9,799 nucleotides of DNA from Candidatus Omnitrophota bacterium. Lineage in GTDB: Bacteria > Omnitrophota > Gorgyraeia > Tantalellales > Tantalellaceae. The stretch spans positions 1 to 9,799 of the forward strand of contig DAOVKF010000054.1 of NCBI GenBank assembly GCA_030631915.1, written 5' to 3'. The position numbers were made by a program, and so were the translations under genes. Shown in pieces: positions 1-7,297 of this stretch. Position 1 is the first letter of the stretch; each line of letters opens with the position of its first letter. Below the pieces are notes generated by a model, which saw only the letters and a list, made by a program, of their open reading frames with translations, was not told where the DNA came from and searched no databases.

Positions 1-20
1 ACTCAGACAGTCAGTGATAA

Positions 21-95
21 GGTCGTTTGCCATGCTCCGTACAGGGAGGATCCACACCGGGCGGAGGGGCCCTGGTAGGAGTATGGCAAACGACC
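21..95 (+). repeat. Long hairpin element, copy 1 (cysK leader)
   Basis: A 75-base near-perfect hairpin lies in the leader of the cysK operon. The outer stem 21-33 pairs with 83-95 (13 bp, perfect). It continues with G34-T82 (wobble) and 35-38 with 78-81, then a symmetric internal loop GTA (39-41) opposite GTA (75-77), then an inner stem CAGGG (42-46) with CCCTG (70-74). The apical 23 bases contain GGATCC and are purine-rich. A second copy lies at 6147-6225 in the same orientation, also upstream of a gene. Bases 36-80 match copy 2 exactly, while the stem arms differ by compensated changes. No T-tract follows, so it is not an ordinary terminator. It may be a structured leader RNA or a REP-like dispersed palindrome; the sequence alone does not decide. 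Confidence 0.85.
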
Positions 96-180
96 GTTGC
101 GTCCGTTCTGGTAGGAATGTCCCGGAGCAGACTAAGTGCATAGTAGAGTCGAGGGTCCAGGGCACGAATTACGATTTACA
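96..180 (+). promoter_or_regulatory. Untranslated leader between hairpin element and cysK
   Basis: This 85-base stretch holds no convincing gene. Bases 108-118 (CTGGTAGGAAT) repeat the 3' arm of the hairpin core and match the copy 2 variant, so they may be a remnant or a competing strand. A GGAG at 124-127 lies eight bases before an in-frame GTG at 136, which would add 15 residues to CysK. The ATG at 181 has no clear ribosome binding site. No sigma70-like promoter is evident here; the promoter is probably at or before the window edge. Confidence 0.4.
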
Positions 181-1110
181 ATGCGCATATACGATGATAT
201 CACAAAGACCATAGGGAACACGCCGCTCGTCAGGCTGGCGAAGATGGACAAAGGCTTGCCGGGCGACATTATCGGAAAGGCCGAGTTTTTCAACCCCCTG
301 TCCAGCGTCAAGGACCGCATCGGTCTGGCCATGCTTGAGGAAGCGGAGCGCGCCGGAAAATTAAACAAAGATACGGTGATAATCGAGCCCACCAGCGGTA
401 ATACCGGCATAGCTCTCGCTTTTGCCTGCGCGGCGAAAGGGTATAAACTTGTTCTCACGATGCCCGATACGATGAGCGAAGAGAGACGGGCGCTTTGCGG
501 GATATTCGGAGCGGAAGCCGTCCTGACGCCCGGCGAAAAAGGCATGAAGGGGGCTATTGACAGGGCCGGGGAGCTGGCCGAAGAAACACCCAATTCTTTT
601 ATGCCGCAGCAATTTGAGAACATGGCGAATCCGGAGGCACACAGGAGGACCACGGCTCAGGAGATATGGCGCGATACCGAAGGGCGGATAGACATATTTA
701 TCGCCGGTATCGGCACCGGCGGCACGGTAACGGGCGTGGGAGAGTTTTTAAAGGAGAAAAACCCCGGGATACAGGTAGTTGGCGTGGAGCCCGCATCATC
801 ACCGGTGCTTTCCGGGGGGAGCCCCGGCCTTCATGGGATCCAGGGTATAGGAGCGGGTTTTATCCCGAAAGTCTTGAAAAAGGAACTGTTAGATGAGATA
901 ATAACCGTTTCCGATGAAAAGGCCGGCGGGTATTCCCGCGGCCTGGCGCGGAAGGAAGGCATACTTGTCGGCATATCCGGCGGAGCCGCGGTGGCGGCAG
1001 CCGTGGAAATAGCGTCCAGAAAGGAAAATAGCGGCAAGAATATCATCGTCATTCTTCCTGACTCCGGGGAAAGGTATCTCAGCACGTGGCTGTCTAAGGA
1101 CTTGATATGA
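181..1110 (+). CDS. cysK: Cysteine synthase (O-acetylserine sulfhydrylase)
   Basis: This is a 309-residue PLP enzyme that makes cysteine from O-acetylserine and sulfide in the cytoplasm. It starts with the family-typical IGNTPLVRL segment. The PLP lysine is K44 in SSVKDR, the substrate/PLP loop TSGNTG is at 71-76, the phosphate-binding GTGGT is at 178-182, and the C-terminal PDSGERYLST is typical. Length is normal for CysK. The start at 181 is chosen by homology; an in-frame GTG at 136 has a better-placed GGAG, so a longer N-terminus is possible. The stop overlaps the metX start (ATGA), so the two genes are probably translationally coupled. Next to metX, an O-acetylhomoserine sulfhydrylase activity is conceivable but not shown. 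Copy 1 of a structured element lies in its leader. Confidence 0.95.
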   Translation: MRIYDDITKTIGNTPLVRLAKMDKGLPGDIIGKAEFFNPLSSVKDRIGLAMLEEAERAGKLNKDTVIIEPTSGNTGIALAFACAAKGYKLVLTMPDTMSEERRALCGIFGAEAVLTPGEKGMKGAIDRAGELAEETPNSFMPQQFENMANPEAHRRTTAQEIWRDTEGRIDIFIAGIGTGGTVTGVGEFLKEKNPGIQVVGVEPASSPVLSGGSPGLHGIQGIGAGFIPKVLKKELLDEIITVSDEKAGGYSRGLARKEGILVGISGGAAVAAAVEIASRKENSGKNIIVILPDSGERYLSTWLSKDLI

Positions 1111-2249
1111 AAATGGGCGACGCCAGGAACCGGAAATTTGTCGTGACAAAATTGTATAACCTTCCTAAAGGCGAGGAATTCGTCCTTGAGAGCGGGGTGG
1201 CCCTTTCCGAACTTAAAATAGCTTACGAGACTTACGGTGAATTGAACAGGGCGAAGACAAACGCCGTTTTGATATGCCACGCGCTTTCCGGTGACGCTCA
1301 CGCCGCGGGTTACCATGCGGGCGAGAAAACGCCCGGATGGTGGGACCCCATGATAGGGCCGGGCAAGGCCTTTGATACGGACAGATATTTTGTCGTCTGT
1401 TCGAACGTTATAGGAGGATGTAAAGGTTCAAGCGGCCCCAACTCCATGAATCCGGACACAGGCAGACCTTACGGACTCAGTTTTCCCATTATTTCCGTCA
1501 GGGATATGGTCAATGCCCAGAAGAAACTGATCGATTTTTTCGGCATAAAGAAACTTTTGTCGGTATGCGGCGGGTCGATGGGCGGGATGCAGGCCTTGCA
1601 GTGGGCGGTGGACCATCCCGGAAGCGTGGCATCCTGTATCCCCATTGCCGCCACTTATAAACATTCGGCGCAGCAGATCGCCTTTGATGAAGTGGGGCGG
1701 CAGGCGATAATGGCGGATCCATCGTGGAACGGCGGCGATTATTACAGCAGTGAGCATCCTTCAAGAGGCCTGTCCGTGGCCAGGATGATCGGACATATTA
1801 CCTATATGAGCAATGAATCCATGGACCAGAAGTTCGGGAGGATGTTGAAAAAAGGGAAGTTAGGATATGAATTCACCAGCGAGTTTGAGGTGGAGGGCTA
1901 TCTTCGCTACAGGGGTGATACTTTTGTCAAGCGTTTTGACGCCAATTCATATCTTTATGTGACCAAAGCCATGGATTATTTCGACCTTCAAAAGGACGGG
2001 AAGCTGTCACATGTTTTCAAGGGGATCGGGGCGAGGTTCCTGGCCATAGCGTTCAGCTCGGATTGGCTGTATCCTCCCGCCCAATCGCGGGAGATCGTCA
2101 AAGCCCTGAAGATGAACGGCATCGACGTCACTTATTGTGAGATAACCTCAGACTACGGCCATGACGCGTTCCTGCTTGAATCCGATGAACAGACAAAACT
2201 CATAAAACATTTTCTGGATAGAACGCGCAAACAGGGAAAGGCGAGATGA
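1107..2249 (+). CDS. metX: Homoserine O-acetyltransferase
   Basis: This 380-residue alpha/beta-hydrolase-fold enzyme acylates homoserine, the committed step of methionine synthesis. Visible family signatures are the HALSGDAHA segment near the N-terminus, NVIGGCKGSSGP (the usual NVLGGCxGTTGP), the nucleophile S157 in GGSMGG, the acid D319 in SSDWLYPP and the base H352 in YGHDAFLLE. The start at 1107 has AAGGA six bases upstream and overlaps the cysK stop by four bases; an ATG two codons later is less well spaced. Acetyl-CoA is the usual donor, but MetX-family members can use succinyl-CoA and the sequence alone does not settle this. It overlaps metW by ATGA, the classical metX-metW pairing. Confidence 0.95.
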   Translation: MKMGDARNRKFVVTKLYNLPKGEEFVLESGVALSELKIAYETYGELNRAKTNAVLICHALSGDAHAAGYHAGEKTPGWWDPMIGPGKAFDTDRYFVVCSNVIGGCKGSSGPNSMNPDTGRPYGLSFPIISVRDMVNAQKKLIDFFGIKKLLSVCGGSMGGMQALQWAVDHPGSVASCIPIAATYKHSAQQIAFDEVGRQAIMADPSWNGGDYYSSEHPSRGLSVARMIGHITYMSNESMDQKFGRMLKKGKLGYEFTSEFEVEGYLRYRGDTFVKRFDANSYLYVTKAMDYFDLQKDGKLSHVFKGIGARFLAIAFSSDWLYPPAQSREIVKALKMNGIDVTYCEITSDYGHDAFLLESDEQTKLIKHFLDRTRKQGKAR

Positions 2250-2878
2250 TAAGCGCGAAAAGGGAAGAATTGAGGTTTGATCACAAGGTCATAGGGGATA
2301 TGATAGAACCGGGGTCCACGGTGCTCGATATGGGGTGCGGTACCGGGGACCTTCTGGAATATCTCACGGATAACAAGGATGTAAAGGGCAGCGGCGTGGA
2401 GATCAGCGAAGACGCCATTTACGCCTGCGTGGAAAAAGGGCTCAGTGTATCCCACGGGGACATAGATTCGGGCCTCAGGGAATATCCCGATAAACTTTTT
2501 AATTATGTTATTTTCAATCAGACGATGCAGCAGGTCCAGAGGCCGAGGGAGGCGATCCGGGAAGCGTTGCGGGTAGGGGAAAGAGTTATAATAGGGTTCC
2601 CGAATTTCTGCCATATAAAAGCGCGTTTTCAGATCTTTCTGGGCGGGCATGTCCCCGTGACGCCGTCTCTTCCGTACACGTGGTATAATACCCCGAACCT
2701 TCATTTCCTGAGCATAAAGGATTTCAGGGTATTCTGCAGGGAACAGAAAATAAAGATCGGAAAAAGCGTTTTCCTGGCGGAAGACAGGATCGTGCGATCT
2801 CTGCCGAACTTATTCGCGTTGAACGCGATATTCCAGATATCTTCCTCTCGAAAAGAGAGTAATGACCATACGGGGTAA
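2246..2878 (+). CDS. metW: Methionine biosynthesis protein MetW
   Basis: This 210-residue protein has a class I SAM-dependent methyltransferase fold. Motif I (DMGCGTG) is at 28-34. The body carries the MetW-typical pattern: an FNQTMQQVQRP segment, then GFPNFCHIKARFQ, then LPYTWYNTPNLHFLS. MetW is found beside MetX in many bacteria and is reported to be needed for, or to assist, MetX activity; a methyl acceptor is not established. Length is slightly above the usual 195-200 residues because of a C-terminal tail rich in Ser, Arg and Lys. GGAAAGGCGAG before the ATG provides a ribosome binding site inside the end of metX. Its stop shares one base with the helicase start (TAATG). Confidence 0.93.
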   Translation: MISAKREELRFDHKVIGDMIEPGSTVLDMGCGTGDLLEYLTDNKDVKGSGVEISEDAIYACVEKGLSVSHGDIDSGLREYPDKLFNYVIFNQTMQQVQRPREAIREALRVGERVIIGFPNFCHIKARFQIFLGGHVPVTPSLPYTWYNTPNLHFLSIKDFRVFCREQKIKIGKSVFLAEDRIVRSLPNLFALNAIFQISSSRKESNDHTG

Positions 2879-5800
2879 TGCCGACGCATATTCAAGCAGT
2901 TTCATCCGCCGCAATGAATGATTTCCCGCAATATTATGACACGCTGAACACGGAGCAGAAAGAAGCCGTTGATATGACCGACGGGCCGGTTCTGGTGCTG
3001 GCCGGACCCGGCACGGGTAAGACGCAGCTTCTGTCCGTCCGGGCCGCGAACATACTCGGGAAGAAAAAGGCCGGTCCGGAAAATATCCTTATCCTCACCT
3101 TTACCAATGCCGGCGCGCGGGCTATGAGGGAGAGGCTGGTCCAGATCGCGGGCCGCGAAGGGTATGATGTTGACGTAGAGACTTTCCACAGTTTCGCCAA
3201 CTCGATCGTACTTGAATCCGAAGGGGCCGTTAAGTATGTGAGGGATAAGATCGAGATAAGCGAGGTCGAGAAGGTAAGGGCCATGGAATACCTTCTTGAT
3301 AACGTGGATGGTGCCGGGCCTTTGAGGCCGTTCGGTTCGCCGTATATCCACCGCAGGGAGATAGAGAGGCGGATCGGCGAGCTTAAGAACGAGGGCATTT
3401 CCCCGGAGGGATTCAAGAACGGCCTGAAGGGTCTCGGATCCGGCCGGAGCGGACTTGAAGAAAAGCATATTTCGCGTCTGAACGCGCTCGCGCTTATATA
3501 CGAAAATTACGAGAAACTCAAGGACGAGAACGCCGCGGTCCTTTTCGACGAGCGGGGCCGTATCGATTACGACGATATGATACTCATAGCCCGGGACGCG
3601 CTTACAAAGGACGAAGAGCTGCGCGCTATGTTCAGGGAACAATACACTTACATCATGGTGGATGAGTACCAGGACACCAACGGCGCTCAGCTGGAACTTT
3701 TATTCGCTATCCTCAACCCCGATGCCCCGAATATATGCTGCGTGGGTGACGATGACCAGGCCATCTACAGATTTCAGGGGGCGACCTTATCGAATTTCCG
3801 CGTATTAAAGGAAAGATTACCCGCGTTAAGGACTATCGCGCTCAAGGGCAATTACCGTTCGACCTCCGATATAGTGGACCTTTCACATAAGATCATCGCG
3901 CAGCTTCCGGCAGAGGAACGCGTAGCCGCGAAAAACTTCACGTCCCGCCGCGTTTACGATACCCGGGATATCCGGTTCCTGGAGTTCCTGGCGGAAGAGG
4001 AAGAGCTCGGGTTCCTCGTGGAGCAGATAAAACGGCAGGCCGATCTGATGAGGAAGGACGCGTCCCTTACGGACGAGGAGAGGGCCAGACCTTTTAATAA
4101 CATGGCGGTGCTTGTGCGCAAACGAAAGCAGATATTAAGAGTGATAGACGCTTTCTTAAAGGCGGGGATCCCGTACGCGACGGACGGAGAGGAAGATATG
4201 CGTCAGGAAAAGCGCGTGCGGCAGATGCTGGATGTCCTTGCTCTCGCCGGCGCGGACACCGGGAGCACCGAAAGAAAATCGTTCCATCTGTATAAAGTGC
4301 TTACATCGGATTATACAGGCGCTTCCCTCCCTGACATATTGAGATTCATCGGTTTTATCAACGGGAAAAGAAATTCGGCGAGAAAAAAGGGTATGGAGGA
4401 TTTCAGGTCGTTCAATCTGTTTGAACAGTTCCAGGAACATTTCGCCTGTTTCAGGAAAGATGAGAACGGACGGTTCCCGGCCCCGTCTGTCGAGGAATCG
4501 GACGGACTGCAAATATTACGCGAACTCGGGAAGCTTAAAAACCCGCATGCTTTGCACAAGGCCGCATGGGCCATCAACAGACTGCTTATCGATGCCGGCA
4601 ACCGGCCGGTCCACGATATGCTCATGAGGTACATCGCGGATACCGGCCTGTACAGGTTTATACTGAAAAGATATGAACACGATAAGATCCTCCGCATACG
4701 GGACCTCAGGTCGCTCGTGTCCTTTATAAACATGATAAAGGAGGCGGATCTCGCCGACCCCGCTCTGGGGCTTGACGATTTCATGAAGGAACTGGAGCTG
4801 AGGGAGCTGCACGGCATGCCTGTCCACGGCAGACTGGCTACGCCCAGCCAGGACGGCGTGCGTGTATACACGGCGCACAAGGCCAAGGGCCTCGAATTTT
4901 ATACCGTATTCATCCCTTTCTCCCTTCAGCAAAAAAGCTGGCCGCTGCGCCGAAAGCCCGATGTAGTGCCTCTTCCGCCGGACATCTATAAAAGCAGGGA
5001 ACGGGTCGAAGAGATGAGCAAGATGAAGCTGCTGGACTTTTATGACGAATTGCGTCTGTTTTACGTGGCTTCCACGCGGGCAAAGGCCCATCTTTTTTAT
5101 ACGGCTGCGCCGCTGGAAAAGGTCATTGTCAGCCCGTTCTTAAGCCATCTGGGTATTGAAGCCGAATCAGGGTCCCCGGTTGACGAGGAAGGGTTTCTCG
5201 GGCGTTTTCTTGAGAGGAGCCCGGCACGCGATTCTTTCACCGGTACTTCGGAGGTATTGAAGGATATGGTCTCACGGCTTGTATTGAACCCGACGAGCCT
5301 GAACAATTACATCAGATGCAGGCGGAAGTTCCTTTATGACAATGTTCTTATGCTTCCGGGGAGGAAAAATCAGCAGTTGACCTTCGGGGATTGTGTCCAC
5401 AATGCCCTTGAAAAGGTGTACACTGTTTTCATGGAAGAGAGATCGTTCCCGGGATTCGGTCTTTTCAGGGAGAAATTCACGCGGGAGCTGAAATATCATG
5501 GTGTAAGCGACGCGATAAAAAACGGGTGTCTGAGCAAGCTGGAGAGATTAAAGGACTGGTATGACAGGGAGTCGAAGGCGCCTGTTATGCCGCTTGATCT
5601 CGAGAACAAACTGGAGATCGCCCTGGCCGGGGGGATATTATTCAGGGGGACGTTCGATAAGATAGAGAAAGAAGGGGAGGAGGCGATCCGGGTCATTGAT
5701 TATAAGACAGGCAAACCTGACGAGCATGTCAAGGCGATAGCGAATTGCCGGAGCCTTTCCGAAGACGGGTGTGACGATTATTTCCGCCAGCTCGTGGCGT

Positions 5801-6096
5801 ACAAGTTATTATATGAAAGAAGCCGGAGACCCGGGCAGGAGAAGAAAGCGGTCGTAAAAGGCATTCTTCAGTTCCTCGAACCGGTTTCTAGGACAGTGAA
5901 AAAGTACGGTCTGAAAAAGGGGGAGTATTTTAATGTCGACGTTGACCTGACAGATGAGATGGTCTCGGAGCTGGAACAGGTCATAACGGATCGCTGGAAG
6001 GACATACAGTCGCTTAACTTCGACAGGCTGCCGGAAAGAGATGGAAAGGTCAGATGCGCGAGATGCGAGTATGACGCTATCTGCTGGGGGGATTGA
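2878..6096 (+). CDS. UvrD-type DNA helicase with C-terminal Fe-S PD-(D/E)XK nuclease
   Basis: This 1072-residue superfamily 1A helicase has a RecB/AddB-like nuclease tail and is probably used in DNA repair or recombination. Visible helicase motifs are LNTEQKEAV (Q motif, 23-31), Walker A GPGTGKT (K48), LTFTNAGA (Ia), DEYQDT (262-267, motif II), GDDDQAIYRFQGA (from 290, III), NYRST (325-329, IV), YTAHKAKGLEF (664-674, V) and YVASTRA (729-735, VI). The nuclease domain runs from about 800 to the end: H841, D927 in GTFDK, then D941-x-K943 in IDYKTGK. C814 together with C1060, C1063 and C1069 (CxxCx5C) matches the four-cysteine iron-sulfur staple of AddB, Cas4 and Dna2. The start at 2878 overlaps metW by one base; an ATG at 2914 would begin just before the Q motif and is also plausible. 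No AddA/AddB partner is seen. Confidence 0.93.
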   Translation: MPTHIQAVSSAAMNDFPQYYDTLNTEQKEAVDMTDGPVLVLAGPGTGKTQLLSVRAANILGKKKAGPENILILTFTNAGARAMRERLVQIAGREGYDVDVETFHSFANSIVLESEGAVKYVRDKIEISEVEKVRAMEYLLDNVDGAGPLRPFGSPYIHRREIERRIGELKNEGISPEGFKNGLKGLGSGRSGLEEKHISRLNALALIYENYEKLKDENAAVLFDERGRIDYDDMILIARDALTKDEELRAMFREQYTYIMVDEYQDTNGAQLELLFAILNPDAPNICCVGDDDQAIYRFQGATLSNFRVLKERLPALRTIALKGNYRSTSDIVDLSHKIIAQLPAEERVAAKNFTSRRVYDTRDIRFLEFLAEEEELGFLVEQIKRQADLMRKDASLTDEERARPFNNMAVLVRKRKQILRVIDAFLKAGIPYATDGEEDMRQEKRVRQMLDVLALAGADTGSTERKSFHLYKVLTSDYTGASLPDILRFIGFINGKRNSARKKGMEDFRSFNLFEQFQEHFACFRKDENGRFPAPSVEESDGLQILRELGKLKNPHALHKAAWAINRLLIDAGNRPVHDMLMRYIADTGLYRFILKRYEHDKILRIRDLRSLVSFINMIKEADLADPALGLDDFMKELELRELHGMPVHGRLATPSQDGVRVYTAHKAKGLEFYTVFIPFSLQQKSWPLRRKPDVVPLPPDIYKSRERVEEMSKMKLLDFYDELRLFYVASTRAKAHLFYTAAPLEKVIVSPFLSHLGIEAESGSPVDEEGFLGRFLERSPARDSFTGTSEVLKDMVSRLVLNPTSLNNYIRCRRKFLYDNVLMLPGRKNQQLTFGDCVHNALEKVYTVFMEERSFPGFGLFREKFTRELKYHGVSDAIKNGCLSKLERLKDWYDRESKAPVMPLDLENKLEIALAGGILFRGTFDKIEKEGEEAIRVIDYKTGKPDEHVKAIANCRSLSEDGCDDYFRQLVAYKLLYERSRRPGQEKKAVVKGILQFLEPVSRTVKKYGLKKGEYFNVDVDLTDEMVSELEQVITDRWKDIQSLNFDRLPERDGKVRCARCEYDAICWGD

Positions 6097-6146
6097 GCCC
6101 GGGAGCTGGGAGTTGGGCGGTAGTGTTGCGGAGGGGACGTGGCGTA
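6097..6146 (+). other. Short spacer after helicase gene
   Basis: Fifty G-rich bases lie between the helicase stop and hairpin element copy 2. There is no open frame of note, no T-tract terminator and no clear promoter boxes. It is unclear whether the downstream exoribonuclease gene is read through from the helicase or has its own promoter. Confidence 0.4.
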
Positions 6147-6225
6147 ACGACCGCCTGCCATGTTCCGTACAGGGAGGATCCACACCGGGCGGAGGGGCCC
6201 TGGTAGGAATATGGCAGGCGGTCGT
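6147..6225 (+). repeat. Long hairpin element, copy 2 (exoribonuclease leader)
   Basis: This is the second copy of the element at 21-95, in the same orientation. The outer stem 6147-6161 pairs with 6211-6225 (15 bp, perfect), followed by the same G-T wobble, the same GTA/GTA internal loop and the same CAGGG/CCCTG inner stem. Relative to copy 1, five base pairs are changed and each is changed on both arms: G-C to A-T, T-A to C-G three times in the outer stem, and C-G to T-A in the inner helix. The region between the innermost changes (45 bases) is identical. The distance from the element to the next start codon (75 bases) resembles copy 1 (85 bases). It has no homology to a terminator or riboswitch that I recognise. 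Confidence 0.85.
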
Positions 6226-6291
6226 CCCGGCGCGGTGTTCCTGCGTTGCAGGGTCAAGGGACGGGTGGGCCGTGGAACACGGACAAAGGAG
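6223..6291 (+). promoter_or_regulatory. Alternative stems and RBS in leader of exoribonuclease gene
   Basis: After hairpin copy 2, CGTCCC (6223-6228) can pair with GGGACG (6258-6263), enclosing CCTGC-GTT-GCAGG (6240-6252). Alternatively GTGTTCC (6235-6241) can pair with GGAACAC (6274-6280), which ends five bases before the ribosome binding site AAAGGAG (6285-6291). These pairings exclude each other in part, and the first also competes with the base of copy 2. A structured 5' leader is therefore plausible, but the pairings are by eye and no counterpart was found after copy 1. Confidence 0.35.
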
Positions 6292-6300
6292 TCTTTCATT

Positions 6301-7281
6301 ATGGAGAAAAAATTCATCAGCGAGCTTAAGGTCAACGAGCAGGTAACATCTTTTTTTGTGCTGCGGAAGAAAAACCTCAAGCTCACGAAATATGATAAGC
6401 CCTATCTGGACCTGGCTTTATCGGACAGGACAGGGCAGATACAAGGTCGCCTGTGGGACAACGCGGAGAATTTTAACGAGAAAGCCGAGACTGGCGACGT
6501 GGTCCTGATCAGGGGCACGGTCGATAAATACCGGGAAGATAAACAGCTGAAAGTGGATTCCATGGAAAAGGCGGATGACAGGGCTTTTCGTTATGAGGAC
6601 ATGGTCCGCGTGGTGGAGGACCGGGACAATATCCTTGACAGGGTCATTTCGTGTTTGAGGAACATGAAAAATCCGTGGCTGAGGAGCCTTGCGGAAGCCT
6701 TCATAAAGGATAGAGACCTTATGGACAGGTTCCGCAACGGCATAGGGGCCAAGCGATGGCATAACGCTTATATCGGAGGTCTTCTGGAACACACCCATGA
6801 AGTCATGCGTATAGTGGGCGCGATGTGTGATCTCTGCCCCGCGGCGGACAGGGGCATAACGATTTTTGGCGCGTTCATCCACGACATGGGAAAAACATAT
6901 GAACTTGATGCCAAAAACCTGGAATATACGGTCGAGGGAGGGCTTATCGGACACATCTCTATCGGCCACAGGCTGCTGATGGATAAGGTCAGGGAAGTCC
7001 CGGATTTTCCCGGCGAATTACGCCTGCGGCTGGAGCATATTATCCTGAGCCATCATGGCGAGTACGAGCAGCAATCCCCGGTATTACCGAAGACGCTCGA
7101 AGCGACGATCGTGTATCATACGGACGAACTGGTCTCACAGGCAAACGCGATATCGGAAATACAGGGAAGTGAGGCGGCGGAAGGAAAGGTATGGAGCCAT
7201 TTCGTTACCATCAAAAACAGGAAATATTACATTAAGCCCGCGAAAGATGAGGAATGGACCCGTTCCGGTCCGTCGGAATAA
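6301..7281 (+). CDS. yhaM: YhaM-type OB-fold/HD-domain 3'-5' exoribonuclease
   Basis: This 326-residue cytoplasmic protein resembles YhaM, a metal-dependent 3'-5' exoribonuclease of RNA turnover (about 314 residues in Bacillus). An N-terminal OB-fold nucleic-acid-binding domain (about 1-100) contains YLDLALSDRTGQIQGRLWD. The HD domain follows: H164 and H166 in LLEHTHEV, H194-D195 in FIHDMGKT, H218 and H223 in GHISIGHR, H246, H251 and H252 in EHIILSHHG, and D275 in YHTDEL. This matches the YhaM order of metal ligands, including the SPVLP segment. The start at 6301 follows AAAGGAG by nine bases. The frame is open upstream to an ATG at 6160 inside the hairpin element, but that extension is not homologous to the family. 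It ends 16 bases from the convergent minus-strand gene. Confidence 0.88.
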   Translation: MEKKFISELKVNEQVTSFFVLRKKNLKLTKYDKPYLDLALSDRTGQIQGRLWDNAENFNEKAETGDVVLIRGTVDKYREDKQLKVDSMEKADDRAFRYEDMVRVVEDRDNILDRVISCLRNMKNPWLRSLAEAFIKDRDLMDRFRNGIGAKRWHNAYIGGLLEHTHEVMRIVGAMCDLCPAADRGITIFGAFIHDMGKTYELDAKNLEYTVEGGLIGHISIGHRLLMDKVREVPDFPGELRLRLEHIILSHHGEYEQQSPVLPKTLEATIVYHTDELVSQANAISEIQGSEAAEGKVWSHFVTIKNRKYYIKPAKDEEWTRSGPSE

Positions 7282-7297
7282 AAAGAGCCCTGGCGTC

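Noticed and set aside
21..95. Element considered as an integron attC site
   Set aside because: The arms lack the RYYYAAC/GTTRRRY core-site boxes in the required order, and the intervening genes are a housekeeping operon, not cassettes.
21..180. SAM, SAH or other methionine-related riboswitch upstream of cysK-metX-metW
   Set aside because: None of the conserved SAM or SAH riboswitch motifs I know is present, and the same element precedes an exoribonuclease gene.
21..6225. The two hairpin copies as ends of a composite mobile element enclosing four genes
   Set aside because: The copies are in direct orientation but there is no transposase or integrase, no target duplication seen, and the enclosed genes look like an ordinary operon with continuous overlaps.
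6160..6300. N-terminal extension of the exoribonuclease from the ATG at 6160, and a similar peptide in copy 1
   Set aside because: The extension is a reading of the hairpin element. The shared peptide follows from identical DNA, in copy 1 the frame does not join cysK, and the changes between copies follow base pairing, not codons.
2902..6386. Several long minus-strand open frames opposite the helicase gene
   Set aside because: They are shadows of a strongly supported coding frame, low in recognisable motifs and without ribosome binding sites worth noting.
7282..7297. Bidirectional terminator between the convergent exoribonuclease and membrane-protein genes
   Set aside because: Only 16 bases separate the stops; a T-run is present in the minus gene's end but I could not find a convincing stem next to it.
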